Assembly (NCBI RefSeq): GCF_014692515.1
Contig: NZ_JACOIK010000005.1
Span: 1-64,000, forward strand
Origin: Sphingobacterium micropteri
GTDB taxonomy: Bacteria > Bacteroidota > Bacteroidia > Sphingobacteriales > Sphingobacteriaceae
Length of the DNA stretch: 64,000 nucleotides
Direction: 5' to 3'
In this document: piece after piece, positions 1-7,800 of the stretch
Numbering within the stretch: the first letter of the stretch is position 1
Layout: each line of letters begins with the position of its first letter
Program-made: the position numbers and the translations under genes
Notes under the pieces: model-generated
The model's database searches: none
The model's input: only the letters and a program-made list of their open reading frames with translations
What the model was told of the DNA's origin: nothing

Positions 1-9
1 TTCGATATT

Positions 10-126
10 GGCACCATTCGAACCGTAACGGGAATCAGCAATATCTAAATAGAATGGCATCTTTTGAACCGTAATCGCTGGCATCATCCGACCGAAATCA
101 ATGGCACTAATCGAACCGTAATATCC
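10..126. repeat. Degenerate 23-24 bp repeats at the window edge
   Basis: Units resembling GGCAYCATYCGAACCGTAAT begin at 10, 56, 80 and 103. A much weaker copy starts near 37. Spacings are 46, 24 and 23, so the period is about 23 bp and not a multiple of three, which argues against a protein repeat. The minus strand is open across the stretch but has no convincing start. The array may continue left of the window. Its function is unknown; iteron-like or recombinase-binding sites are possible. Confidence 0.5.
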
Positions 127-149
127 AAACTGACGACTATGGACTAACA

Positions 150-362
150 ATGTTAATTTTGGGAATTATAGTGGTAATTGGATTCATTTCTCTTGTAATA
201 AAGGCAAGAAATGAGATTTATTCCCTTATTTGGATTTCTACTGTAATACAATATGCCCTAAGTGGAGTTGTTTATTCCCTAAGCACTGGAATTCCTGTAA
301 AAATGACCTACGGTGGTTGGAAGACGATCGGTAACAGAAAACCAAAACAAGATAAGAATTAA
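150..362 (+). CDS. Small putative membrane protein (70 aa)
   Basis: I do not recognise this ORF. The N-terminal 17 residues or so are strongly hydrophobic, a second hydrophobic stretch spans roughly residues 24-45, and the tail is short and basic (ends KPKQDKN). That fits a small inner-membrane protein with one or two helices. There is no clear ribosome binding site, which is normal in Bacteroidota. A 44-bp repeat begins 15 nt after the stop, and the same repeat is found again behind the toxin gene, so this ORF could be a cassette gene. It could also be a chance ORF or a gene remnant. Confidence 0.35.
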   Translation: MLILGIIVVIGFISLVIKARNEIYSLIWISTVIQYALSGVVYSLSTGIPVKMTYGGWKTIGNRKPKQDKN

Positions 363-376
363 TATGCAAACCACTT

Positions 377-420
377 CCCCGCCGCTCTTGCCCTTTGCTA
401 TTCTCGCTTTAGCTGTTTAC
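377..420. repeat. Left copy of 44-bp imperfect direct repeat
   Basis: It matches 2545-2588 at 38 of 44 positions by eye, in the same orientation. It lies 15 nt after the small membrane ORF, and its partner lies 61 nt after the toxin gene. The two copies bracket the AbiE module. I see no canonical integron attC core (RYYYAAC or GTTRRRY). Confidence 0.75.
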
Positions 421-724
421 GAAGAAAGTCGTGTGTCATGCAAGGTTTTCCTTTCTTTCGCCAGTTGATAAAGTTTGCAGCTGATTGTTTTCGTTTGTTG
501 GTTACAAAACGCTTGTGTGGTCAATAAACCATATCAAAAAACTGTATCTCATAGAATATTAGCCATTGAAAGGAAATATGGTTATTTTTGGTATAGTTTT
601 AAACAGCAGAATATACCTATCGGTAGACAGGGAAAAAGTAGTTTTCAAGATAATTCCTATAATAGAAAAAAGAGCAAACAAGGATTTTAAAACTGATTGA
701 ATAACACCTGATACTTCTTTCTAA

Positions 725-754
725 TGTCAAGTATTCTGTTTCATTTACTTGACA
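725..754. promoter_or_regulatory. Inverted repeat over the abiE promoter, candidate operator
   Basis: TGTCAAGTA (725-733) is exactly complementary to TACTTGACA (746-754), and the right arm contains the TTGAC promoter element. Antitoxins of the AbiEi type are known to repress their own operon by binding inverted repeats in the promoter, so this is a natural autoregulatory site. The binding itself is inferred. Confidence 0.6.
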
Positions 755-777
755 TTTGAAAATTATGATTACCTTTG
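749..777 (+). promoter_or_regulatory. Bacteroidota-type promoter of the abiE operon
   Basis: A -33 element TTGAC (749-753) and a -7 element TACCTTTG (770-777) stand 18 bp apart measured from TTG. The -7 element ends only 4 nt before the ATG at 782, so transcription should begin at or next to the start codon and the mRNA would be nearly leaderless. Confidence 0.65.
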
Positions 778-781
778 CACT

Positions 782-1510
782 ATGACTTTGACAACTCAAA
801 TACGCAACAGGATAAAACAATTTCCCGAGGGGAAAACCTTCGGTTATGATGATTTGCGTATTGCCAAAGAAGATTACACCACAGCCTCAAAAACATTGGA
901 ACGCCTGCAAAAATCGGGGCTTATAAAAAAAATATCCAAAGGTGTTTTCTACAGACCGAAACAAACTATTTTTGGAGAACTCCCCCCTAACTACAGTGTT
1001 CTACTTCAGGATCTGTATTTGTTTGAAAACGGGAAACGTATTGGATACGTTACTGGAACATCCTTGTATAATCAATTGTATTTGACAACGCAAATTCCGT
1101 TTAGCACTAAAATTGCCACAAATAAAAGACGAGGTAAAGTAACTTTAGGTTGGGAAAAAGCAACATTTACCAAAGCCTATACCGAAGTTACCGAGAACAA
1201 TTATAAGCTATTGGGGCTGCTTGATGCGTTGAAGGATTTTAAAAAAATCCCCGACTTAGATAAAAATTCTGCCATAAAAATTCTTTCAACAAAACTGAAA
1301 GAACTCAATCCCACAGAAATAAAACTTTTGATAAAATGTGGTTTGGCTTATCCTCCAAGAGTACGAAGTTTTCTCGGTGCGTTACTGGAAAACATAAAAA
1401 CTGAAAATGATTTAACAGCATTAAAAACAAGTTTAAACCCGCTTTCGGAGTACGAATATGGCATTGGTAATAGGCAATTACCAACCGCAGAAAATTGGAA
1501 TATCAAATGA
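782..1510 (+). CDS. abiEi: Type IV toxin-antitoxin antitoxin, AbiEi family (DUF6088-like)
   Basis: This is the antitoxin half of a type IV system, in which the antitoxin and toxin do not bind each other. Residues 1-60 form a winged-helix-like region (TLERLQKSGLIKKISKGVF) typical of AbiEi DNA-binding domains. The rest resembles the DUF6088/AbiEi C-terminal part that counteracts the toxin. The ATG at 782 is preferred over the in-frame ATG at 749 because 749 lies within the promoter. The stop overlaps the next start as ATGA, so the two genes are translationally coupled. It probably represses its own promoter. The module looks AT-rich beside its neighbours, which suggests acquisition. Confidence 0.85.
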   Translation: MTLTTQIRNRIKQFPEGKTFGYDDLRIAKEDYTTASKTLERLQKSGLIKKISKGVFYRPKQTIFGELPPNYSVLLQDLYLFENGKRIGYVTGTSLYNQLYLTTQIPFSTKIATNKRRGKVTLGWEKATFTKAYTEVTENNYKLLGLLDALKDFKKIPDLDKNSAIKILSTKLKELNPTEIKLLIKCGLAYPPRVRSFLGALLENIKTENDLTALKTSLNPLSEYEYGIGNRQLPTAENWNIK

Positions 1511-2484
1511 AGCTACACTTATTTCCTGATATTTTTAGGCAAGCTGTACTTACAACAGCTGATAAGCTAAAAATCAATCCTATCTACGTTGAAAAGGATT
1601 ATTGGGTAACATTAGCTTTATTCCATATTTTCAAAAATGATATAGGCAAAGAAACCGTTTTTAAAGGCGGAACAGCATTATCAAAATGCTTTGAATTGAT
1701 ACAACGGTTTTCGGAAGATATTGATTTGGTCGTATTGAGAAATGAAAGCGAAACGGGTAATCAACTAAAAAACAAAATCAAAAAAATTTCCAAATGCGTT
1801 TCAGACGTACTTCCCGAAATGGACATTGATGGAATTACCAATAAAGTCGGAATGATACGTAAAACAGCACATAATTATCCACGAACTTTCACAGGACATT
1901 TCGGACAAGTGCGAGATATTATCATTGTAGAATCTACTTGGTTAGGGAATTTTGAACCATACACAACAGCAAATGTAAGTTCGTTCATTTACGAAATGAT
2001 GTTGCAGAATAACCAACAAGCACTCATTGACGAATACGGAATGAATCCGTTTGAAGTATTGGCATTGAATCCAAAAAGAACGTTGTGTGAGAAAATTATG
2101 AGTTTGGTTCGTTTTTCTCAAACACAAGAACCCATTGCCGATTTACGAAACAAAATCCGTCATACTTACGATATTCATTTGATGTTGAAAGATGAAAAGC
2201 TAAAATCTTTCTTTCAATCAGACGACTTTGAAAAAATGCTTTTGCGTGTAGCAAATGATGACATCACAAGTTTCAAAAACAACAACGAGTGGTTAGCCAA
2301 TCACCCAACGACAGCAATTATTTTTTCTGATACAACAGACACTTGGAATAAAATCAAAGATGCTTACACAGGAAGTTTCAGCGAATTGGTTTTTGGTGAA
2401 CTTCCACCCGAAAAGGACATACTAAAAACTTTGACAACAATAGCGGAAAGATTGAAACCAATAGAATGGAACATAAAACCATAA
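1507..2484 (+). CDS. abiEii: AbiEii/AbiGii family nucleotidyltransferase toxin
   Basis: This is the toxin of the pair, with a DNA polymerase beta-like nucleotidyltransferase fold. AbiEii proteins transfer nucleotides (GTP is preferred in the characterised member) and cause growth arrest that can abort phage infection. Residues 54-60 read GGTALSK and 69-74 SEDIDL, the nucleotide-binding and metal-binding motifs. Further on, KRTLCEKIMSL followed by RHTYDIHLML matches the conserved C-terminal signature. At 325 aa it is full length and looks active. The start at 1507 overlaps the antitoxin stop by 3 nt; an in-frame ATG at 1495 is less likely. No terminator follows directly. Confidence 0.9.
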   Translation: MKLHLFPDIFRQAVLTTADKLKINPIYVEKDYWVTLALFHIFKNDIGKETVFKGGTALSKCFELIQRFSEDIDLVVLRNESETGNQLKNKIKKISKCVSDVLPEMDIDGITNKVGMIRKTAHNYPRTFTGHFGQVRDIIIVESTWLGNFEPYTTANVSSFIYEMMLQNNQQALIDEYGMNPFEVLALNPKRTLCEKIMSLVRFSQTQEPIADLRNKIRHTYDIHLMLKDEKLKSFFQSDDFEKMLLRVANDDITSFKNNNEWLANHPTTAIIFSDTTDTWNKIKDAYTGSFSELVFGELPPEKDILKTLTTIAERLKPIEWNIKP

Positions 2485-2544
2485 GATTAAAAAAACCAGA
2501 ATGAAGCCAAGTGTTTTCCCACCGCTCATTAGTGGCTTGCGAAA

Positions 2545-2588
2545 CCCCGTCGCTCTTGCCCTGCGCTGTTCTCGCTTTGGTTGTTTAC
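2545..2588. repeat. Right copy of 44-bp imperfect direct repeat
   Basis: This is the partner of 377-420, with six mismatches and no indel. It sits behind the toxin gene. Just upstream, CCAC and GTGG (about 2520-2534) could form a small hairpin. A similar sequence behind each of two consecutive genes suggests a cassette-type boundary; the mechanism is unknown. Confidence 0.75.
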
Positions 2589-2824
2589 GGAATTGATTTG
2601 GCGACTTAATTCTATGAGAAAAAGGATTGTTATTATCGGAGGATTTTCGTATCTTTATAATAACAAAGTACATTGACTGATTGGAAAAGGTTCTATCGGG
2701 AGAACACAAAAGCCTACAAAGGCGGTCATATTAAAGGTGACCTATTCGGTTACCTCTCTTGATAGTCTACTTGCTAACAATAACAAAATCAACGATTTAG
2801 GGGAGTGGTGGAAAATCCTGCCAC

Positions 2825-2861
2825 CCCGACAAAAAAAACTCGACAAAAGTCGGGCTTTTTT
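2825..2861 (+). terminator. Rho-independent terminator
   Basis: CCCGAC (2825-2830) pairs with GTCGGG (2849-2854) and is followed by C and six T. It would end any transcript from the promoter-like site near 2630 or from abiE read-through. Confidence 0.6.
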
Positions 2862-2970
2862 GTTTTGGGTAGAAAAATCGGTAACGGACACCATAGAAAG
2901 TGAATAACTATTTGTTGACGAAACTAGATACCCTGTTGGGTGATTATTTCAAGGTGAGCGTTTTTAGATA

Positions 2971-3003
2971 AAAAAAAAGCTTTCCTCAAATGAAGAAAGC
3001 TCT
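2971..3003 (-). terminator. Terminator of the outer-membrane barrel gene
   Basis: On the minus strand an AGCTTTC-type stem with a short loop (2978-3001) is followed by a run of T (2971-2978). It lies 37 nt after the stop of the gene at 3040. Confidence 0.75.
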
Positions 3004-3039
3004 ATAATGAAATCTGTCCCTGGCAGATATTTTGACAAT

Positions 3040-3624
3040 TTAAAACTTATATCCAACCGATAAGCCTACTATTCGATCTCGACTATCAAGGGCTTTACTC
3101 GTTTTGTTAACCGAGTGATTATATCGAAGATCTACCGTAAAACGATTGATATCGGTTCCGATGTTCACAACACCGTCATAAGTAAATGTATTGAAATTTG
3201 TGTTACTAGTAGCGTTAACCTTTTTTAGGTTGTAGTTTACCTGAGGTCCTACCGAAGCTCTCAAATTCATTTGTTCGGTTTCTACAATTTTATATCCCAA
3301 TTGGATAGGTAAATTCAATTGATAGAATGTTGGGTTGTGGTTCTGCTGTTGGAAAGCATACTTCGATTTAAAAGTGGAAAAGCTTAATTCTCCCTGCAAA
3401 TAGAGCTTTTCAGAAGTTCGGGCAAAAACTCCCGCTTGTATACCAAACTTCGATTCAGAATTACTAACCGCTTTATTGCCATAGCTTGGCATGTTGTATA
3501 AGGCGCCCACCTTTAAGCCGTATGTTATGTCTTGGGCATCTGCCGTTAGCTGTAAGCCAAGACATAACGTGAAAATCATCAATCCGTACTGGACTTGTTT
3601 TTGCATTTTTCTCATTTTTTTCAT
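3040..3624 (-). CDS. Outer-membrane beta-barrel protein (PorT/OMP_b-brl_2 type)
   Basis: A signal peptide ends near residue 30 (LTADAQ). The mature part alternates polar and hydrophobic residues, with Gly/Asn/Thr-rich strands and a terminal aromatic (VGLSVGYKF) typical of small 8-stranded barrels. The pattern YGLKVGALYNMPSYG fits the Bacteroidota PorT-like family. No enzyme motif is visible, so a structural or surface role is likely. It is transcribed away from the neighbouring sigma-factor operon; a functional link to that operon is possible but not shown. Starts at the internal Met codons 4 or 7 are also possible. Confidence 0.75.
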   Translation of the reverse strand: MKKMRKMQKQVQYGLMIFTLCLGLQLTADAQDITYGLKVGALYNMPSYGNKAVSNSESKFGIQAGVFARTSEKLYLQGELSFSTFKSKYAFQQQNHNPTFYQLNLPIQLGYKIVETEQMNLRASVGPQVNYNLKKVNATSNTNFNTFTYDGVVNIGTDINRFTVDLRYNHSVNKTSKALDSRDRIVGLSVGYKF

Positions 3625-3851
3625 TTTGTGATTACGTTTAAGATTTAATGTTATCTATCCTATTGTTTTAGAACTATGACAGTTTATTCCGACCATACCC
3701 TTACCGGAAATGAAAAAAAATAAATAAAAAAGGCTTTGTCTATTTTTGTTTTAATGGAAGAGCAACGTGGTAAAAATAAAAGATGAAAATTTTTAAGGGT
3801 GGGGACCATTTTGATTGTCTTCATAAATAGTAGTGCATTCAGAATATAACT

Positions 3852-4385
3852 ATGCTGTTGGATAAAGAGAAAAAATTTGAAGAAGTTTTCAGGTCTCATT
3901 TTGGAGAACTGCATCGATATGCTTTTAAGATATTAGGAGATGCTGATACGGCTGAAGAAACTGTTCAACAGGTTTTTTTGAAGCTGTGGGAAAAGAAAGA
4001 TTGGCAACGAGGTATCCATACTTCTGTCCGTTCCTACCTGTACCGTGCGGTATATAATGAAAGTGTAAATCTTATCAAACGAGAACAACTAAAAATGAGA
4101 TATGAAATAGATCAGCAGTATAGAGGTGATTACACCTACGCCCAACAAAGTGACGCCGAATTGCGGAAACAGCTGCATGTGGCACTGTCCCAATTGCCTG
4201 AAAAAAGTCGAATGGTGTTCGAGATGAGCCGGTTTCAGGAGTTGAAATACCAAGAAATAGCCGAGGTGCTGACGTTGTCGTTGAAAACGGTGGAAGGCCA
4301 TATGACTAAAGCATTGAAACACTTGCGGCATCATCTTGCAGATTATTTAAATGTGTTGACCTTAATCATCATGACAGGATTATGA
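3852..4385 (+). CDS. ECF RNA polymerase sigma factor, FecI-like
   Basis: This is an extracytoplasmic-function sigma-70 factor of the Bacteroidota FecI-like family. Region 2 spans about residues 8-50 (FRSHFGELHRYAFKILGDAD, then AEETVQQVFLKLW). Region 4 spans about 115-165, with a helix-turn-helix in YQEIAEVLTLSLKTVEGHM. Length (177 aa) is normal. The gene overlaps the anti-sigma gene by 4 nt (ATGA). It should direct transcription of this operon or of unlinked targets when the surface receptor passes a signal through FecR. Confidence 0.9.
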   Translation: MLLDKEKKFEEVFRSHFGELHRYAFKILGDADTAEETVQQVFLKLWEKKDWQRGIHTSVRSYLYRAVYNESVNLIKREQLKMRYEIDQQYRGDYTYAQQSDAELRKQLHVALSQLPEKSRMVFEMSRFQELKYQEIAEVLTLSLKTVEGHMTKALKHLRHHLADYLNVLTLIIMTGL

Positions 4386-5311
4386 AAGAACTAATAATAA
4401 AATACATCGTCGGAGAAGCTGATCATCAAGAGCGTCTTTTTGTGGAAACTTGGGCTGCTGAACATAGCGACAATAAAAAGGAATTGGAGGAAATGAAAAG
4501 AGTATGGGATATTGGAGAAGAACTTAAACAGGTTCCTGAAATAGATGTTGATAAGGCTTGGTCAGATTTTGTTCAGATGCGTGACAATAGAAAACGAAAT
4601 CACCTGAATTGGATACGCGTAGCAGCATCGCTGTTGTTGTTCGGTGCATTCGCTTTTTGGGGACTTCAATCTGTATTGCGTGTAGAAAAGAAATTAAAAA
4701 CAGCTATGCAAGTTCAGCATGTTGGATTACCGGATGGGAGTACAGTACATCTAAATACCAACGCGGAAATGATTTATCGAAAAGAATGGCTTGGGAAAGA
4801 TCGTAAGGTTCGATTGTTTGCTGGAGAAGTCTTTTTTGATGTGAAAAAAGACCCAGATAATCCTTTTGTTATCGAAAGTGGTAAAAGTAAAATCACGGTA
4901 TTGGGAACAAGCTTTCATGTTCGGCGTGACGGAATGGATACAGAGATCATTGTCGCAAGTGGTGCTGTAAAAGTGGCCTATAACAAACAGGAAATCGTGT
5001 TAAAGCCGAATCAGATGATCGTCGTTTCAGATACTTCTGATCAGAAGGTTCGTATTGACACCGTACCGGATCAGCTTTATCGGTATTATGTCCATCAGGA
5101 ATTTACATTTGAGAACACACCTTTGCCGCGAGTTTTCGAAATTTTAGGGAAAGCTTATCAAAAAAAGTTTTTGATTGAGGATCCGGAAGCAAAGAATCTA
5201 ACCTACACAGCAACATTCGAACAGCAGAATCTAACGGAAATCATAGATGTTATTCTGAAAACGTTCGACTTAAAAATGAGTAAAAAAGATGACATCTATT
5301 ACATTAATTAA
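4382..5311 (+). CDS. FecR-type anti-sigma factor
   Basis: This is an inner-membrane anti-sigma regulator. Residues 1-72 form the cytoplasmic sigma-binding part, residues 76-99 a single membrane helix, and the periplasmic part starts with the FecR core (LPDGSTVHLNTNAEM, 116-130). The C-terminal 75 residues match DUF4974, which contacts the STN domain of the receptor (YRYYVHQEFTFENTPLPRVF region). It lies between the sigma factor and the STN protein, the standard order for cell-surface signalling. Its length of 309 aa is normal. Confidence 0.9.
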   Translation: MKELIIKYIVGEADHQERLFVETWAAEHSDNKKELEEMKRVWDIGEELKQVPEIDVDKAWSDFVQMRDNRKRNHLNWIRVAASLLLFGAFAFWGLQSVLRVEKKLKTAMQVQHVGLPDGSTVHLNTNAEMIYRKEWLGKDRKVRLFAGEVFFDVKKDPDNPFVIESGKSKITVLGTSFHVRRDGMDTEIIVASGAVKVAYNKQEIVLKPNQMIVVSDTSDQKVRIDTVPDQLYRYYVHQEFTFENTPLPRVFEILGKAYQKKFLIEDPEAKNLTYTATFEQQNLTEIIDVILKTFDLKMSKKDDIYYIN

Positions 5312-5324
5312 GCGCCTCGTGTCT

Positions 5325-7055
5325 ATGTATAATAATTTTAACAACCACTTGAAAATCACCCTATATATAATCCGTAAATCTAAACTTTTTGCAGTAGGTG
5401 CATTACTTATAATTTTCAGCTGTTTCCCTGCTTACGCTCAAAATATACTTTCAAACCATATACAAGTGCCAAAATTCGACGGCGCGAGCATGAGAGAAGT
5501 TTTTGAAGTGCTGAAAGATAATCAGTCGATATTGTTTTCTTACGACAGTAAGTTACTGGATTTAGATAAAGAAGTTTATGTAGATGGTTATCAAGGTTTG
5601 TTAGTTGATTATTTGGAACAACTGCTTGGGACACAATATAGTTTTAAAGAGACCAATTCCCATGTTATTATAAGATATGCGCCGCGACGAATGGACATAA
5701 GTACGGTTGAATTGGATACGATCAAAAATAATCGGACAAGGATTTCGGGTTATGTCAAGGATATTCGTACAGACGTACCTGTTAGTTTTGCGACCGTGTA
5801 TGACCGGACAGCATATCAGGCCGCTACGCTCACCAATAAGCGTGGCTATTTTGAGTTGGACGTCAAGCATCCAGAGACTACTTTTACAATAGCCTTGAGT
5901 AAAGAAAATTACCGCGATACAATGCTTGTCTTATTGCTTCCTGTAGAGATTGCATATGTAGGGAAGGAGCGGAAAACAGGATATTACTATGCCTCTGATT
6001 CCAGTAAGATGATTTCAAATACCATGTTTGGTAGGTTTTTTACAAGTTCTAGGCAACGGGTACAAAACCTCAACTTAGGCGGCTTTTTTGTGTATAGTCC
6101 TTTTCAGGTATCGATGACTCCGGGATTGAGTACACATGGTCTTTTTAATTCACAGGTGGTTAATAAATTCTCCTTAAATATCATAGGTGGATATACGGCT
6201 GGTGTAACGGGGACGGAACTTGCGGGAGCCTTTAATGTCAATCAGTTTAATATGCATGGTGTTCAATTTGCAGGTTTATTTAATGTGGTTGGCGGAAATG
6301 TTGAAGGATTGCAGGCTGCGGGAATCAGCAATGTTGGTTTGAATAAGCTGTCCGGTATACAATTGGCAGGAGCATGGAATAGTGTAGATACACTCGTTTC
6401 GGGAATGCAACTGACAGGTGGAATCAATCTGGCTAACCATGCGCCAAAGAATATACAATTGGCCGGCGTGATGAATTTAACGAAGGGTGAGGTGGGAAGC
6501 CAATTCGCAGGCGGTATTAATATCGCCAAAAAGGTGCATGGCGTCCAGCTTGCTGTGCTTAATATTGCAGATAGCAGTGACTACCCTATAGGGGTGTTTA
6601 ACTGGATCAGAAATGGTTCTCGTCAACTTTCATTAGGAGTCGATGAAAGCAAATTTATTAATTTGAGTCTCAGAAGTGGTGGACGGGTGATGTATAGTGT
6701 TTTAGCTATAGGAACATATGTAAATGACTACAACGTTAAATATGGTATTGAAGCGGGCATTGGGGCGCATCTCGTACATAAACCACGGTTCATGTTGTCA
6801 ACAGAACTGGTTCATCGGACTCATTTTGATAAAGACGTTAGGTATGTGGAGCCCAATAGAAGTTCATTACGCCTTATTCCCGCAGTCAACTTAAACCGGT
6901 ATCTCCAAGTATATGCAGCGCCATCATTTACCTATGTGGAAGCGATAGATCCCGAACCGGGAACTAAAGGGGTGACATGGGAATTTTGGGGAGCCAACCG
7001 AAAAAGAAATACCGTACATGGTGGGGGAACGATTGGGTTGACTTATCTTTTCTAA
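5325..7055 (+). CDS. STN-domain outer-membrane protein with 16-residue surface repeats
   Basis: The start chosen is the ATG 14 nt after the fecR stop; an in-frame ATG at 5289 lies inside fecR. A signal peptide ends at AYAQ. An STN (secretin/TonB short N-terminal) domain follows at about residues 40-115, then a carboxypeptidase-regulatory-like beta-sandwich (about 140-205, ISGYVKDIRTDVPVSFATV). Residues 296-415 are tandem 16-residue units of the form G-x-Q-hydrophobic-A-G-x-x-N. The end, HGGGTIGLTYLF, resembles a barrel terminus. There is no TonB plug or full receptor barrel, although this is the place where a TonB receptor normally sits. It may resemble LA_2272-type surface-repeat proteins. 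Confidence 0.75.
   Translation: MYNNFNNHLKITLYIIRKSKLFAVGALLIIFSCFPAYAQNILSNHIQVPKFDGASMREVFEVLKDNQSILFSYDSKLLDLDKEVYVDGYQGLLVDYLEQLLGTQYSFKETNSHVIIRYAPRRMDISTVELDTIKNNRTRISGYVKDIRTDVPVSFATVYDRTAYQAATLTNKRGYFELDVKHPETTFTIALSKENYRDTMLVLLLPVEIAYVGKERKTGYYYASDSSKMISNTMFGRFFTSSRQRVQNLNLGGFFVYSPFQVSMTPGLSTHGLFNSQVVNKFSLNIIGGYTAGVTGTELAGAFNVNQFNMHGVQFAGLFNVVGGNVEGLQAAGISNVGLNKLSGIQLAGAWNSVDTLVSGMQLTGGINLANHAPKNIQLAGVMNLTKGEVGSQFAGGINIAKKVHGVQLAVLNIADSSDYPIGVFNWIRNGSRQLSLGVDESKFINLSLRSGGRVMYSVLAIGTYVNDYNVKYGIEAGIGAHLVHKPRFMLSTELVHRTHFDKDVRYVEPNRSSLRLIPAVNLNRYLQVYAAPSFTYVEAIDPEPGTKGVTWEFWGANRKRNTVHGGGTIGLTYLF
6212..6570 (+). repeat. Coding repeat: seven or eight 16-residue units
   Basis: Successive units are GVQFAGLFNVVGGNVE, GLQAAGISNVGLNKLS, GIQLAGAWNSVDTLVS and GMQLTGGINLANHAPK, followed by shorter or more diverged ones. 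The strict 16-residue period with invariant Gln, Ala-Gly and Asn suggests a beta-solenoid or stacked-strand structure. Confidence 0.8.
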
Positions 7056-7219
7056 CGTCACATTTAACGTTGCATCACCGTCTTTAAATGTTCTAATGTA
7101 TTCATTATTTCCGGTATACTGCTAAGCAAAAAAATAACACTATGTAACCAATGTGACAAATCAGATAGGTTAATTTGTATAGATTTGTATGTGGAAACAT
7201 TTACATAAAAAAAGCAAGT

Positions 7220-7783
7220 ATGTTGGATTTTTTGAGACAACCGTGGCCCTGGTATATTGCTGGGCCAATGATTGGGCTGACGGTGCCTGCATTGCTCCTG
7301 TTGGGTAATAAATCTTTTGGAATCAGCTCCTCCCTCCGTCACATTTGTGCCGCCTGTATGCCGGCGAAAATACCGTTTTTTCATTACGACTGGAAAAAGG
7401 AAACATGGAATCTTTTTTTTGTTTTCGGTATTTTCCTTGGCGGAATACTGGCAACAGTATTTTTGGCGAACCCACAACCGGTGGAGGTAAATCCGGCATT
7501 AGTCGATGAGTTGGCGGGCTACGGTATTACCAATTACAATAACCTTATCCCGGAGGATGTTATTAATTGGCATGCGCTGTTTACCCCGCGAGGGTTTATA
7601 TTGATTGTTGTGGGGGGCTTTCTGGTGGGATTCGGTACCCGATATGCTGGTGGCTGTACCAGTGGTCATTCTATAATGGGATTGTCGAATTTACAGTGGC
7701 CGTCATTGGTTGCCACCATATGCTTCATGATAGGCGGATTCGTGATGGCAAACTGGATTTTGCCCTATATACTTTCACTTTAA
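7220..7783 (+). CDS. YeeE/YedE family sulfur-compound transporter, first subunit
   Basis: This is an inner-membrane protein of the YeeE/YedE (TsuA-like) family, members of which take up thiosulfate or related sulfur compounds. Several hydrophobic helices are visible, and the family signature [19 protein letters not shown] lies at about residues 130-150 with its conserved Cys. At 187 aa it covers half of a full YeeE, and the next gene supplies the other half. The start at 7220 is preferred over 7175, since the latter overlaps a promoter-like TAGATTTG (7180-7187). No sulfurtransferase or metallo-hydrolase partner is adjacent. Confidence 0.85.
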   Translation: MLDFLRQPWPWYIAGPMIGLTVPALLLLGNKSFGISSSLRHICAACMPAKIPFFHYDWKKETWNLFFVFGIFLGGILATVFLANPQPVEVNPALVDELAGYGITNYNNLIPEDVINWHALFTPRGFILIVVGGFLVGFGTRYAGGCTSGHSIMGLSNLQWPSLVATICFMIGGFVMANWILPYILSL

Positions 7784-7800
7784 AAAGCAAAAAAAATAAG

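Larger units (their letters stand above)
363..781. other. Non-coding gap between small ORF and abiE
   Basis: The gap holds the left copy of the 44-bp repeat (377-420) and, at its right end, the abiE promoter with its inverted repeat. The AT-rich middle (430-690) has an open frame at 475-690 with no recognisable protein character. I see nothing else. Confidence 0.6.
2485..3039. other. Accessory-region gap with repeat, promoter-like site and terminators
   Basis: The gap contains the right 44-bp repeat (2545-2588), a promoter-like TTG-N-TATCTTTA pair (2628-2657), a short open frame (about 2669-2762), a plus-strand terminator (2825-2861) and the minus-strand terminator of the next gene. The short frame has no ATG and would read LTDWKRFYRENTKAYKG from a TTG codon. 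It could be a degraded or very small gene. Confidence 0.5.

Noticed and set aside
1..150. Minus-strand coding region running off the left edge
   Set aside because: The frame is open, but the repeats have a 23-24 bp period that shifts frame, and there is no start codon near 150.
475..690. Open frame of 71 codons on the plus strand
   Set aside because: Composition is Lys/Gln/Tyr-rich without pattern, it has no promoter or family resemblance, and it lies in an AT-rich gap.
363..2600. Classical integron cassette with attC sites
   Set aside because: Neither repeat copy has RYYYAAC or GTTRRRY cores and no integrase gene is in view; only the looser repeat-delimited reading is kept.
2422..2709. Minus-strand frame of 95 codons over the right repeat
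   Set aside because: It is antisense to the end of abiEii and to the repeat; the translation is low-complexity and basic, typical of a shadow frame.
6263..6529. Minus-strand frames of 88 and 60 codons
   Set aside because: They are antisense shadows of the 16-residue coding repeats of the STN protein.
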